DNA of 64,000 nt from WQXF01 sp031553615 (GTDB lineage: Bacteria; Bacillota; Clostridia; Christensenellales; Aristaeellaceae), in NCBI GenBank assembly GCA_031553615.1, contig JAVBLJ010000009.1:1-64000 (forward strand). Direction: 5' to 3'. Position numbers and translations under genes: made by a program. Positions within the stretch are counted from its first letter, which is position 1, and each line of letters begins with the position of its first letter. The notes under the pieces were generated by a model. It had not been told where the DNA came from. It saw only the letters and a program-made list of their open reading frames with translations, and did not search any database. Shown here one piece after another: positions 21,016 to 29,108 of this stretch.

Positions 21016-22170
21016 ATGGGAAATGTTCTTGCAAAATTGACCGAAGGAATGGCCATGTTCGTTGCGCCGGGCGGGTGGAAGTACATCATCATGATCGCGG
21101 TGGGCTTGGCGCTGATCGCGCTGGCCATCTTCAAGGATTATGAGCCCTTGCTGCTGTTGCCGATCGGTTTTGGTTGCATACTCTGCAACATCCCGCTCTC
21201 GCACGCGGTGGGACTCGATGGGTTCCTGACGGTGCTGTACGATTCGGGCATCGCGAACGAGCTGTTCCCGGTACTGCTGTTCATCGGCATCGGTGCGATG
21301 ATCGATTTCAACCCGCTGTTTACCCAGCCGGTTACGCTGTTCTTCGGCGCGGCGGCACAGTTCGGCATCTTTATGGCGATGTTGTTGGCGGTGCTCTGCA
21401 ATTTTGTGATGCCCACGCCCTTCTCCATGCAAGAGGCGGCGGCCATCGGCATCATCGGCGCGGCGGACGGCCCCAGCGCCATCTTCGTGGGCCAGCTTTT
21501 CGCACCGAAGTACATCGGCTCCATCATGGTGGCAGCGTACAGCTACATGTCGCTGGTGCCTCTGATTCAGCCGCCGGTCATCCGCGCGCTGACGACCTCC
21601 AAAGAGCGCCGCATCCGCATGAACACATCGTACGGCAAGAAGGCCTCCAAGCCCATCCGCATCCTGTTCCCGATCATTGTGACGCTGGTGGCGGGCATCG
21701 TGGCCCCCATGTCCACCTCTCTGATCGGCGCGCTGATGTTCGGCAACCTGCTGCGCGAGTGCGGCGTGACTGAAAAGCTTTCGCTGACCGCGCAGAACGA
21801 GTTGAGCAACCTGATCACCTTGCTCCTGGGCATCACCATTGGCTCCACGATGCGGGCACAGGAGTTCCTGACGCTGAACACCTTCATCATTCTGGGCATC
21901 GGCCTGCTGGCCTTCGTGTTTGACACGGCGGGTGGCGTGATGTTCGCCAAGCTGGTCAACCTGTTCCTGCCCGAGGGCAAGAAGGTCAACCCCATGGTGG
22001 GCGCGTGCGGCATCTCGGCCTTCCCCATGAGTGCGCGCGTGATTCAGCGCATGGCCCAGAAGGAGGACCCTGAAAACTTCATCCTCATGCCCGCCATTGG
22101 CGCCAACGTGGCCGGCCAGGTGGGTTCGATCATCGCCGCCGCGATGATACTGAGCATATTTGCAAAATAG
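21016..22170 (+). CDS. oadB: Na+-translocating decarboxylase beta subunit
   Basis: A 384-residue membrane protein of the OadB/GcdB/MmdB family, the sodium-pump subunit of biotin-dependent decarboxylases. Family signatures are AADGPSAIFVG (with the conserved aspartate of the ion path), NLITLLLGITIGSTM and the C-terminal GACGISAFPMSARVIQ. ATG at 21016 lies seven bases after GAGGAGG. A 49-residue gamma-like gene follows after 12 bases. The alpha (carboxyltransferase) and biotin-carrier subunits are not in this window and must be elsewhere if the complex is complete. Which acid is decarboxylated cannot be told from beta alone. Confidence 0.93.
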   Translation: MGNVLAKLTEGMAMFVAPGGWKYIIMIAVGLALIALAIFKDYEPLLLLPIGFGCILCNIPLSHAVGLDGFLTVLYDSGIANELFPVLLFIGIGAMIDFNPLFTQPVTLFFGAAAQFGIFMAMLLAVLCNFVMPTPFSMQEAAAIGIIGAADGPSAIFVGQLFAPKYIGSIMVAAYSYMSLVPLIQPPVIRALTTSKERRIRMNTSYGKKASKPIRILFPIIVTLVAGIVAPMSTSLIGALMFGNLLRECGVTEKLSLTAQNELSNLITLLLGITIGSTMRAQEFLTLNTFIILGIGLLAFVFDTAGGVMFAKLVNLFLPEGKKVNPMVGACGISAFPMSARVIQRMAQKEDPENFILMPAIGANVAGQVGSIIAAAMILSIFAK

Positions 22171-22182
22171 GAGGTGCGGCTT

Positions 22183-22332
22183 ATGGAAAGTGCGAAAATC
22201 GTCGATATGTTGCTCGAAGCGCTGCGCGCCATGGGCATCGGCATCTCGGGCGTGTTCCTGGTGCTGGCGGTATTTTACGGCACCATCAAGCTGATCATGG
22301 CTGCCGACAAGGGCGAAAAAACACCGGAGTAA
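22183..22332 (+). CDS. Small OadG-like gamma subunit
   Basis: A 49-residue single-span membrane protein, short enough to be missed by automatic calling. It starts at ATG 22183 after GGAGGTG. A transmembrane segment (about residues 18-40, MGIGISGVFLVLAVFYGTIK) is followed by a charged tail, the layout of OadG-type gamma subunits that stabilise the decarboxylase complex. Its place 12 bases after oadB supports this strongly. It lacks the long proline-rich, zinc-binding tail of enterobacterial OadG, which is also usual in short Firmicutes versions. A bidirectional terminator follows. Confidence 0.8.
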   Translation: MESAKIVDMLLEALRAMGIGISGVFLVLAVFYGTIKLIMAADKGEKTPE

Positions 22333-22347
22333 GCAGCGTACACGCAG

Positions 22348-22385
22348 AAGCGCCGCCTTCCTCGCAAACGAGGAGGGCGGCGCTT
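22348..22385. terminator. Bidirectional terminator between convergent operons
   Basis: A long stem: AAGCGCCGCC (22348-22357) pairs with GGCGGCGCTT (22376-22385), extended inward by TTCCTCG/CGAGGAG. It separates the plus-strand oad genes from the minus-strand ABC operon. Confidence 0.85.
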
Positions 22386-22421
22386 TGATGTGGGATGGTT
22401 GCTCGCCGAGGCTTACCGGGT

Positions 22422-24557
22422 TTACAGCGCGTCCGCGATCTTGCTGGTTTGGCGCTGGGCCATGACCAGGTTGTAGTAGATGCCCTTTTGCTTGAGCAAA
22501 TCCACATGGGAGCCGGTCTCCGCGATCTTGCCCTTATCGAGCACGATGAGCCGGTCGGCGCTGCGCAGGGTGGAGAGCCGATGGGCAATGGCGATGGTGG
22601 TGCGGCCCTTGGTGATGCGGTTGAGGCTATCCTGAATGGAGGATTCGGTCTCTACGTCCAGCGAGCTGGTGGCCTCGTCCAATATGAGGATATCGGGGTT
22701 TTTGATGACGGCGCGAGCGATGGCGATACGCTGGCGTTCGCCGCCCGAGAGCGTGTAGCCGCTTTCGCCGATCAGCGTATCGTACCCATCGGCATTTTTC
22801 ATGATGAACTCATGGGCGTTGGCGGCTTTGCAGGCCGCGATCACCTCGTCGATGGTGGCGCCGGGCTTGGCGTAGGCGACGTTTTCGAAGACTGATCCGG
22901 CAAAGAGGAACGTATCTTGGAATACCACGCCGATGCGCTCGTGCAGATGCTTGGGCGAGATATCGCGGATATCGGTGCCGTTGATGGTGATGCTGCCGAT
23001 ATTTGGGTCGTACAGGCGCATCAGGAGGTTGATCATGGTCGATTTGCCGGCGCCAGAGCGGCCCACGATGCCGATCATCTCGCCGGGCTTGATGTCGATG
23101 GAGACGTCCTTGAGCACTGGCTCGTAGGATTTGTAGCCGAAGGACACACCCTGGAAGGCCATGCTGCCGGTCACCGGAACCACCACGCTTTGCTCGGTCT
23201 CGGCGATGTCAGGCTCCTCGTCCAGGATTTCCAACAGCTTGATGAGGCTGGTGGATGCATCGGCCAGCCAGCGCGGGAAGGAGACCAGCCAGCGCAGCGG
23301 CGAGTAGATGTAGCCGATGTACATGGTAAACTGCACCAGCACGCCCAGGCTCAGGTTGCCCGCTAAGATCGACTTGCCGCCGAAGTAGAGCACCAGAAAT
23401 TCGCCGATGCCGGTGACGAAGGTGAGCGCGGGGAAGAGCAGCGCCCAAATACGCTCATTGCTGGAGGAAACCGAGGCCAGCTTGTGCGTGGCCTTTGAAA
23501 ACTTTTCGATTTCCGCCTCTTCATTGCCGAAGGCTTTCACGGTGCGGATGCCCTTGATGATGTCGTGCAGGATCGATTGGCAGCGCGAGTGATGCCGCCA
23601 CTGGCGCTCGAAGCGGATGAATATGAAGCGCCAGAACCGCGAGAGCGCGATCATCACCACTGGGATGGGCAGCACCACCAGCAGGGTGAGCAGGGGATTG
23701 GTGACGAGTAGGATGATGAGCACGATTACGAAGGTGATCATCATCTCGACCGCCCAGCGGCCGCCATCGGAGAGGAACTCCTTGATGGTGACGGTATCCT
23801 CCATCACGCGGCGGATCAGGTCGCCGGGCGTGCGCTTCGAAAGCGAATTGAGTGAAAGCTTTTGGATGCGCGCGTAGGCCAGATCTCGCAGATAGTTGGA
23901 GAAGAGGATGCTGCCCTTGTTAAACACGCGCGAGCTGATGATGAACAGCACCTCGCCCAGCGCGCGCGCCAGGAACATGGCCCCGGCCAACACGGCAATC
24001 TGCTGCATGGTGCCAACCTTTGGCCCCAGGTAGTTATCGATCAGCTGGCGGTTGAAGAGCGGAACCAACAGATATAGCATCGAAGAGAAGGTCAGCAGCA
24101 GTTCAGCGGAGAGCAACTGCTTGGTGAAGGGCTTCAATAAACCCAGCGCACGCTTGAGCAGGCCCAGCTTTTCGTAGCAGAACAAGCAGACCGACATGCC
24201 CTCGATGAAGGGCTGACCGCACTTTTCACAGCACGGCTTCGGCTTCTCTTCCCCAAATTCAGCCTTCCCGGTTTGGATGAGGTGGTTGAGCACCTTGCAG
24301 AACTCTCCTGCCGGTTGCAGCACCGACATGGTGAAGCGGCAGAGCAGTTGCTCGGTGCCATCTTTTCTTTTTGCCAGGAGCAGGCCGCAGCCTACGCCGG
24401 GCAGAACCGAGGCCTCCTCGATTTCCTTTGCGACGGCGGTTCGAACAGCCTCTCCTTCGCAGCGCGCTTCAATGTTGCCCTGCTCATCCAGGGTTAGCAC
24501 GCCCTGGGCAGGAAGCATGGTTTCGTTCAGGTCAAATTCCATCGAATAGGATTTCAT
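22422..24557 (-). CDS. ABC half-transporter with N-terminal sensor and zinc ribbon
   Basis: A 711-residue fused membrane-ATPase half-transporter. Residues 1-110 form a soluble domain that is not part of normal exporters. A zinc-ribbon pair, CEKCG and CLFCY, comes next (about residues 115-135). Six transmembrane segments then precede an ATPase domain with Walker A GRSGAGKST, signature LSGGERQRIAIARA and Walker B ILILDEATSSLD, catalytic glutamate intact. The partner is the gene at 25294-27558, with which it likely forms a heterodimer. A DUF1854 gene lies between them. ATG at 24557 follows GAAGGGA. In proteobacteria such ABC/DUF1854 pairs occur near cyanophycin genes, but none is seen here. The exported substrate is unknown. 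Confidence 0.9.
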   Translation of the reverse strand: MKSYSMEFDLNETMLPAQGVLTLDEQGNIEARCEGEAVRTAVAKEIEEASVLPGVGCGLLLAKRKDGTEQLLCRFTMSVLQPAGEFCKVLNHLIQTGKAEFGEEKPKPCCEKCGQPFIEGMSVCLFCYEKLGLLKRALGLLKPFTKQLLSAELLLTFSSMLYLLVPLFNRQLIDNYLGPKVGTMQQIAVLAGAMFLARALGEVLFIISSRVFNKGSILFSNYLRDLAYARIQKLSLNSLSKRTPGDLIRRVMEDTVTIKEFLSDGGRWAVEMMITFVIVLIILLVTNPLLTLLVVLPIPVVMIALSRFWRFIFIRFERQWRHHSRCQSILHDIIKGIRTVKAFGNEEAEIEKFSKATHKLASVSSSNERIWALLFPALTFVTGIGEFLVLYFGGKSILAGNLSLGVLVQFTMYIGYIYSPLRWLVSFPRWLADASTSLIKLLEILDEEPDIAETEQSVVVPVTGSMAFQGVSFGYKSYEPVLKDVSIDIKPGEMIGIVGRSGAGKSTMINLLMRLYDPNIGSITINGTDIRDISPKHLHERIGVVFQDTFLFAGSVFENVAYAKPGATIDEVIAACKAANAHEFIMKNADGYDTLIGESGYTLSGGERQRIAIARAVIKNPDILILDEATSSLDVETESSIQDSLNRITKGRTTIAIAHRLSTLRSADRLIVLDKGKIAETGSHVDLLKQKGIYYNLVMAQRQTSKIADAL

Positions 24558-24643
24558 GGCAAATCCCTTCTTTTATGTAGTGTGGTAGCGCTTGGATAGC
24601 GTGGGGCATAGGCGCATTCCGGAACGCGCATTCCGAACACGCA

Positions 24644-25198
24644 CTAGAATAGGTAGGGCTCCAGCCGCTTCAGGCTCTTCTTATCCAGCGCTTGCAAGGT
24701 GGGTACCATGTAGCGGTTGCCGTCCACGTCAAACAGGATCAGGCGGTTCTCATCGAGCATGCGGATATTCTTGTTCACATCCTTGATAGCGCAGTTTCGG
24801 TTGAACGAACGACCCTCGCCCTGAATGCGCAGCTCCATGTACACGTAGCCCAGCTTGTCTTTGACTGACTTGATTTCGAGCACCAGCGGGCAATAGTAGC
24901 GCCGATCGAGTTCGGCGGCGACGATGCGCAACTGAGCATCACTGAGCTCCGCGACGCTGCGGATGATGCCGACTTCCTTGTTTTCCGCATCGGCCACCGA
25001 GATGTATTCACCCGGCGCACCGACGGGCAACGAGCGACGGAATGCCACGCGCGGGTATTCCTTGCCCGCGTAGCGCAGGCCGGTGAATCCGCCGGAGGTT
25101 GCGTAGAACTCGGCTTGCTTCAAATCGAGAAACCCGATATCGATGGCATCGGCGAGGGTTTGCATCTGCTGGGTCTGTACTTCAGCATTGACTTGCAT
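24644..25198 (-). CDS. DUF1854 domain protein
   Basis: A 184-residue soluble protein without signal peptide or membrane segment. I assign it to DUF1854 from its pattern (FYATSGGFTGLRYAGKEYPRV, a central region rich in beta-strand, and a late NRLILFDVDGNRYMVP) and its fixed position between two ABC half-transporter genes. ATG at 25198 is preceded by TTGGAGGA; an upstream in-frame ATG at 25261 lacks a site. Its role is unknown; it may be a cytoplasmic partner or regulator of the ABC heterodimer. Order in the operon is ABC (754 residues), DUF1854, ABC (711 residues). Confidence 0.75.
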   Translation of the reverse strand: MQVNAEVQTQQMQTLADAIDIGFLDLKQAEFYATSGGFTGLRYAGKEYPRVAFRRSLPVGAPGEYISVADAENKEVGIIRSVAELSDAQLRIVAAELDRRYYCPLVLEIKSVKDKLGYVYMELRIQGEGRSFNRNCAIKDVNKNIRMLDENRLILFDVDGNRYMVPTLQALDKKSLKRLEPYLF

Positions 25199-25293
25199 AG
25201 CGTATTCCTCCAAATAACATTGGTTAATGGGTTCATTGGCGATCATCTGGCTGGTTTTCAAACGGGGCGAGGCGTTCTTGCGGTGGCAAACCG

Positions 25294-27558
25294 CTAGGCA
25301 TCCATGTTGATGACCTTGAGCCCCTCCATTTGAATTTTGTAGAGCTTGTGGTATTCGCCCATCTTCTTCATCAGCTCTGCGTGAGTGCCGCGCTCCACTA
25401 CCTTGCCCTCGTCGATGACGGCCAGGCTATCGGCATCGCGCAGGGTTGAAAGCCGGTGCGCGATGGCAATGGTGGTACGGCCCTTTTGCAGGGCGGCGAG
25501 CGATGCTTGGATGTTGGCCTCGGTTTCGGTATCCATGGCCGCAGTAGCCTCGTCCAGTATGAGAATGCACGGGTTTTGCAGGATGGTGCGGGCGATGGAG
25601 AGACGCTGCTTTTCGCCGCCGGAAAGGTCCTGGCCCCCTGCGCCCACGCGGGTCTCGTAGCCATCGGGCAATTGCATGATAAACTCGTGTGCCGAGGCTG
25701 CTTTGGCGGCGCGAATCACGTCCTCGATGCTGGCATCGGGCCGCGCGTAGCGGATATTGTCCGCGATGCTGCCGATGAACAGGTAGATATCCTGCGATAC
25801 GATGCCGATGTTCTTGCGCAATTGGTCGAGCGGCAATTCTTTGACGTTCACGCCGTCGATCAGTATTTCGCCCTCGTTGACGTCGTACAGCCGGGCGATC
25901 AGGTTGGCGAGCGTCGATTTGCCCGCGCCGGTCTTGCCCACGATGCCCAGCATTTTTCCGGCGTCTACCTGCAAATCCAGGCCCTTGAGCACGGGGGTGG
26001 CCGGGTCGTATTCGAACCATACGCCGCGCACGTCGATATCCCCCCGCAGGGTGTCCAGCTTGACGGGCTTTTCGGGGTCCACCACGTCGGGCTTGGCATC
26101 GATGATTTCGAACACGCGTTGGGCCGAGTCCACACACCGCGCCCACCAGTTGGAAACCCAGGACATGAACTCCAGCGGCCCGTACAGCATTTGCAGATAG
26201 GCGATGAAGGTCAGGAAGGTGCCGAGCGTGATCTCCCCGTTGACCACCATCGTTCCGCCGATAACCGTGACCACGACCTGCCCGAAGAACAGGAACAGGT
26301 AGATGAGCGGGAAGGCAGTGAAGCCGATGTTGAACGAGGCGATGTCAACCCCGGCCTGCTTGCGGCTCAAATCCGCGAAGCGTGATGCCTCGTCATCCTC
26401 GCGCGCGTAGGCCTTAATCACGCGCTGACCATTCACCGAATCGCTGACCATGGAGTTCAGCTGCGAGCTGTAGACCCAATTCTTGTGATGGAACCGGCGG
26501 AACACGGTCCACAGGAATCGGAAAAGCAGGATGGCGATGGGCAGTATGACCACGCAGATCAGCGCGAGCTTCAGGTTGAGCACGCACATGAGCGTGATGA
26601 CGCCGACGAAGGTGAGCGCATTGATGATCACGTAGGGGAGACCGTCCACAAAGAACCAGTAGATGTTGTTCGCATCCTTGTTGACGCGGTTCATGAGCGC
26701 GCCGGTGCGCTTGGAGGTATAAAAGCCGACGGAAAGACGCTGCATGGCCTCGAAGATTTGCACCTTCAAATCGTAGATGATCCAAGGCACGGTGCGCGCC
26801 AGCACGTAGGAATAGATCGTATTGAGTCCTACGCCGATACCGCGTACCGCGAAGAGCAGCAGCACCGCTCCCAGAATAAGGCCGAATGCGGAGCCGCCCG
26901 GCGTGAGTACATCGTCGAATATCCGCTTTGCGCCAAGGTAGGGTGCGATGATGGAGAACGCTGAGCTGAGCAGCATGACCACCAGGATGGTGATGACCTT
27001 GGCCTGGTAGCGGCCAAAGAAGCCCATGAGGCGGCGAGTAATGGAGGTCTTGTCCAAGCACTTGGGGCAAAGCTTACGATCGGGCTCGGGGTAGCGGGTG
27101 CCGCACTTGGGGCAAAAGAGCTCCTCATCCACCAGCACCTCGCGCAGCGGTTCTTCGCCCTTGCCGATGTTGGAGATTACCTTGATCAGGCGTTCGGCCG
27201 TGCCCAGGAAGCCCACGGAAAAGGTCATGAGCACGCGGGCCTCGCTATCCTTCTTTTCTTCGATCAGCAGGCCGGTGGAAAGCAGGCGCTCGGTTTTGAG
27301 CTCGCCCAGCTCCTTAAGAGGAAGCACTTCCATACCGCTAACGACGTAGGTGGCTACGATGCGCCGTGCGCCGGTGGTCTTGACCACCTTTTCCTCGCCG
27401 GTGAGCAGGTAGAGCGTGTCGGCATCGACCGCCGCATACAGATCGGCGTAATCGCCCTCGCGCGTCATGTCGGTGTGAATGGCGTAGATAAGCTTTTTGA
27501 CATCAACTCCCTGGGCTTCGAAAGCAGGGATCATGTACTCTGGGATGTGGGTTTTCAC
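25294..27558 (-). CDS. ABC half-transporter with N-terminal sensor and zinc ribbon
   Basis: A 754-residue half-transporter and the first gene of the minus-strand operon. Residues 1-150 are a soluble domain with alternating strands and helices, followed by a zinc ribbon (CPKCG and CPKCL, about residues 165-185), then six transmembrane segments and an ATPase domain: Walker A GKTGAGKST, signature LSGGEKQRLSIART, Walker B ILILDEATAAMD. Both ATP sites of the presumed heterodimer therefore look active. The start is GTG at 27558 after GGAGGG; the longer frame to 27690 runs into the structured leader and has no ribosome site. The N-terminal domain is longer than in the 711-residue partner but similarly placed, pointing to a duplicated sensor module. 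Confidence 0.9.
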   Translation of the reverse strand: MKTHIPEYMIPAFEAQGVDVKKLIYAIHTDMTREGDYADLYAAVDADTLYLLTGEEKVVKTTGARRIVATYVVSGMEVLPLKELGELKTERLLSTGLLIEEKKDSEARVLMTFSVGFLGTAERLIKVISNIGKGEEPLREVLVDEELFCPKCGTRYPEPDRKLCPKCLDKTSITRRLMGFFGRYQAKVITILVVMLLSSAFSIIAPYLGAKRIFDDVLTPGGSAFGLILGAVLLLFAVRGIGVGLNTIYSYVLARTVPWIIYDLKVQIFEAMQRLSVGFYTSKRTGALMNRVNKDANNIYWFFVDGLPYVIINALTFVGVITLMCVLNLKLALICVVILPIAILLFRFLWTVFRRFHHKNWVYSSQLNSMVSDSVNGQRVIKAYAREDDEASRFADLSRKQAGVDIASFNIGFTAFPLIYLFLFFGQVVVTVIGGTMVVNGEITLGTFLTFIAYLQMLYGPLEFMSWVSNWWARCVDSAQRVFEIIDAKPDVVDPEKPVKLDTLRGDIDVRGVWFEYDPATPVLKGLDLQVDAGKMLGIVGKTGAGKSTLANLIARLYDVNEGEILIDGVNVKELPLDQLRKNIGIVSQDIYLFIGSIADNIRYARPDASIEDVIRAAKAASAHEFIMQLPDGYETRVGAGGQDLSGGEKQRLSIARTILQNPCILILDEATAAMDTETEANIQASLAALQKGRTTIAIAHRLSTLRDADSLAVIDEGKVVERGTHAELMKKMGEYHKLYKIQMEGLKVINMDA

Positions 27559-27826
27559 GGGAAACCCTCCTGTTTCATACATAATAGAGTAGCCGAATAG
27601 ACACAAAAGAGGCGGGGTTACAACCCCGCCTAGATGGCTTTGATCACCGGCACTCGGCGAACAAAAAAGCGTGGTCAACCACTGGCACATAAGTGTCAGG
27701 TCGCCACGACCAAGTGAGCACTTCGCGCCGCGTATTAAATTGTCAGCATTGCTGCACGCGTCCGCATGTTACTCACTTGCGTCACCCCTTTGTTCCTTTT
27801 TGCAGGTTGCCGGACACAGCCTACTG
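27559..27826 (-). promoter_or_regulatory. Structured leader upstream of the ABC-DUF1854 operon
   Basis: About 270 bases separate the promoter and the GTG start. Seen on the minus strand in order: a stem AAGTGAG/CTCACTT (pairing 27772-27778 with 27712-27718) that encloses CGCGT/ACGCG and the hairpin CAGCA-A-TGCTG; GGTCG/CGACC (27699-27711); a short GTGG/CCAC hairpin with a T6 run (27663-27682); and a strong hairpin GGCGGGGT/ACCCCGCC with TCTTTTG (27611-27630). This arrangement fits transcription attenuation. I do not recognise the class. Confidence 0.55.
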
Positions 27827-27832
27827 TTCCAC

Positions 27833-27861
27833 ACGATACCATCTTGCTAAGAGGTTGTCAA
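27833..27861 (-). promoter_or_regulatory. Promoter of the ABC-DUF1854 operon
   Basis: On the minus strand: perfect TTGACA (27856-27861), 17-bp spacer and TATCGT (27833-27838). It diverges from the plus-strand promoter about 100 bases away. Confidence 0.8.
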
Positions 27862-27959
27862 GCTTTTTTTGGGAAAGTCTGAGCACGCTTTTTCAGGATA
27901 TGAACATGGATTTAAGTTGAGAAAAAAGGCCTGAAAGCATGAAAAAGCAGAACTCGTGC

Positions 27960-27988
27960 TTGACATAATTTGGTGCGCATGATAGAAT
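27960..27988 (+). promoter_or_regulatory. Promoter of the secreted-protein/polysaccharide-control genes
   Basis: Perfect TTGACA (27960-27965), exactly 17 bp, TAGAAT (27983-27988). Transcription would begin near 27995, about 300 bases before the first gene. Confidence 0.9.
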
Positions 27989-27994
27989 CCAAGT

Positions 27995-28294
27995 GTATTT
28001 CGGGAGCCGTTTTGAAGACTGTTTGCACGAGATACAGGAAAATAAATAGCAAACATGGGAGAGGAGATGCGCGGGCTCCGACCTTTATATGGTTTGGCCG
28101 CGTATTGTTGCATATAATGCAAAAAGTCGGCGTACTGTAATTAATAGCGCAAGGGAGAGAGTATGCTCCCGTTAACAACCGCAAGGGTGTTGCGCCGGCG
28201 TAAGGGCTCGGAATGCCGAAGGCATTACGATAGATTGGTTCACCAATGGAATTGCACGGTGGCGTAAGCCGCGTGCGGAAAGGAGAGGATTCTC
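27995..28294 (+). promoter_or_regulatory. Long hairpin-rich leader, unidentified structured RNA
   Basis: No gene fits in these 300 bases, but complementary arms are dense: GGAGCC/GGCTCC (28003-28079) enclosing GTTTGC/GCAAAC (28021-28054); GCCG/CGGC (28097-28131) enclosing TTGCAT/ATGCAA; GCGCAA/TTGCGC (28147-28195) enclosing GGGAG/CTCCC and a CC-GCAA-GG hairpin, a three-way-junction layout; AATGCC/GGCATT (28212-28226); ATTGGT/ACCAAT (28234-28247); and GCACG/CGTGC (28254-28276) with a GTAA loop. Two GNRA-type loops are present. No T run is seen, so control at translation or stability is more likely than termination. Confidence 0.6.
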
Positions 28295-28864
28295 ATGAAC
28301 AAGAAGATTGTTTGCCTGGCACTCGCTCTGATGATGATCTGCAGCGCTTCCTTTGCGTTTGCGACCGGCAGCCGGACGACCAGCGATCTGACTTCGGGTA
28401 CGGGCGTTTTGGGCGCTACCGACTCGAACGTTCTCGTCGAGCCGGTCGATCTGACCCCCGGGGCGCAGGCTCTGCGCGATGCGATCGCTGCGGCTGTAGC
28501 CGGAGCCCCTGCTGCCAAGTTCTTCACGGAGGATGTTCAGGCCAAGATCGCGGCACTGCTGCCGGCTGGTTTTGACCTCACCACCCTGGAAATGCTTGAG
28601 CTGGTTTCTGTGACCATCTCGAACTATGAAGAGGGCGCGGAAAACATTCCGTGGCTGTTCAAGTTTGCTACCGCGTACCCGGATGGCGCGAACGTCGTTG
28701 CGATGTTCGGTGTTATCGATGGCGCGACCACCACGTGGTTCCCGCTTAAGGCGGAAGTCGCTGGCGGAGAGGTGAAGATCGCCTTTACCCCCGAAGCGCT
28801 GATCGCTGGCCAGGGCAAGGATGTTGTGTTGGCGATTCTGAGCGAAAAAGCAGTCGCGAAGTAA
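28295..28864 (+). CDS. Secreted protein of unknown function
   Basis: A 189-residue exported protein: a signal peptide (KK, hydrophobic core, cleavage near FAFATG) followed by a cysteine-free, mostly alpha/beta-looking domain. I recognise no family. The start follows GGAAAGGAGAGG. It is the first gene after a strong promoter and a 300-base structured leader, and the polysaccharide-control genes lie downstream after a perfect 15-bp inverted repeat. The strong expression signals suggest an abundant extracellular or cell-wall protein (inference). Confidence 0.8.
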   Translation: MNKKIVCLALALMMICSASFAFATGSRTTSDLTSGTGVLGATDSNVLVEPVDLTPGAQALRDAIAAAVAGAPAAKFFTEDVQAKIAALLPAGFDLTTLEMLELVSVTISNYEEGAENIPWLFKFATAYPDGANVVAMFGVIDGATTTWFPLKAEVAGGEVKIAFTPEALIAGQGKDVVLAILSEKAVAK

Positions 28865-28981
28865 CACGTTCTTGTGCATCTATCGAGAACGAAATCAGAG
28901 ATGTGCAGCACGGTATGTGATGCGACGATTCCTGTAAAACAAGAACCAATCTTCAAAGCTTGCCCGGATTTCGGGAAGCGC

Positions 28982-29021
28982 CTTTCTACCGAGGCAGAGC
29001 TTGCTTTGCCTCGGTAGAAAG
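28982..29021. terminator. Strong perfect inverted repeat after the secreted protein
   Basis: CTTTCTACCGAGGCA (28982-28996) and TGCCTCGGTAGAAAG (29007-29021) form a perfect 15-bp stem with a 10-base loop. No T run follows. It could separate expression of the secreted protein from the downstream genes. Confidence 0.6.
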
Positions 29022-29108
29022 TGCGATTGGAATGCACGATTGGAAAAACGCGATCGAACGCGATCTTTAAGCTACACCAGAATGCTAGTCGGAGGAGAGG
29101 TATGGGCG

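Noticed and set aside
27750..27826. A GGCAACC segment recalling SAM-type riboswitches in the ABC-DUF1854 leader
   Set aside because: The other conserved segments and the closing helix of SAM-I or SAM-IV are missing.
28049..28095. A weak resemblance to the c-di-GMP-I riboswitch core
   Set aside because: Only about six of ten positions of the conserved segment agree and the paired elements do not fit, so I do not call it.
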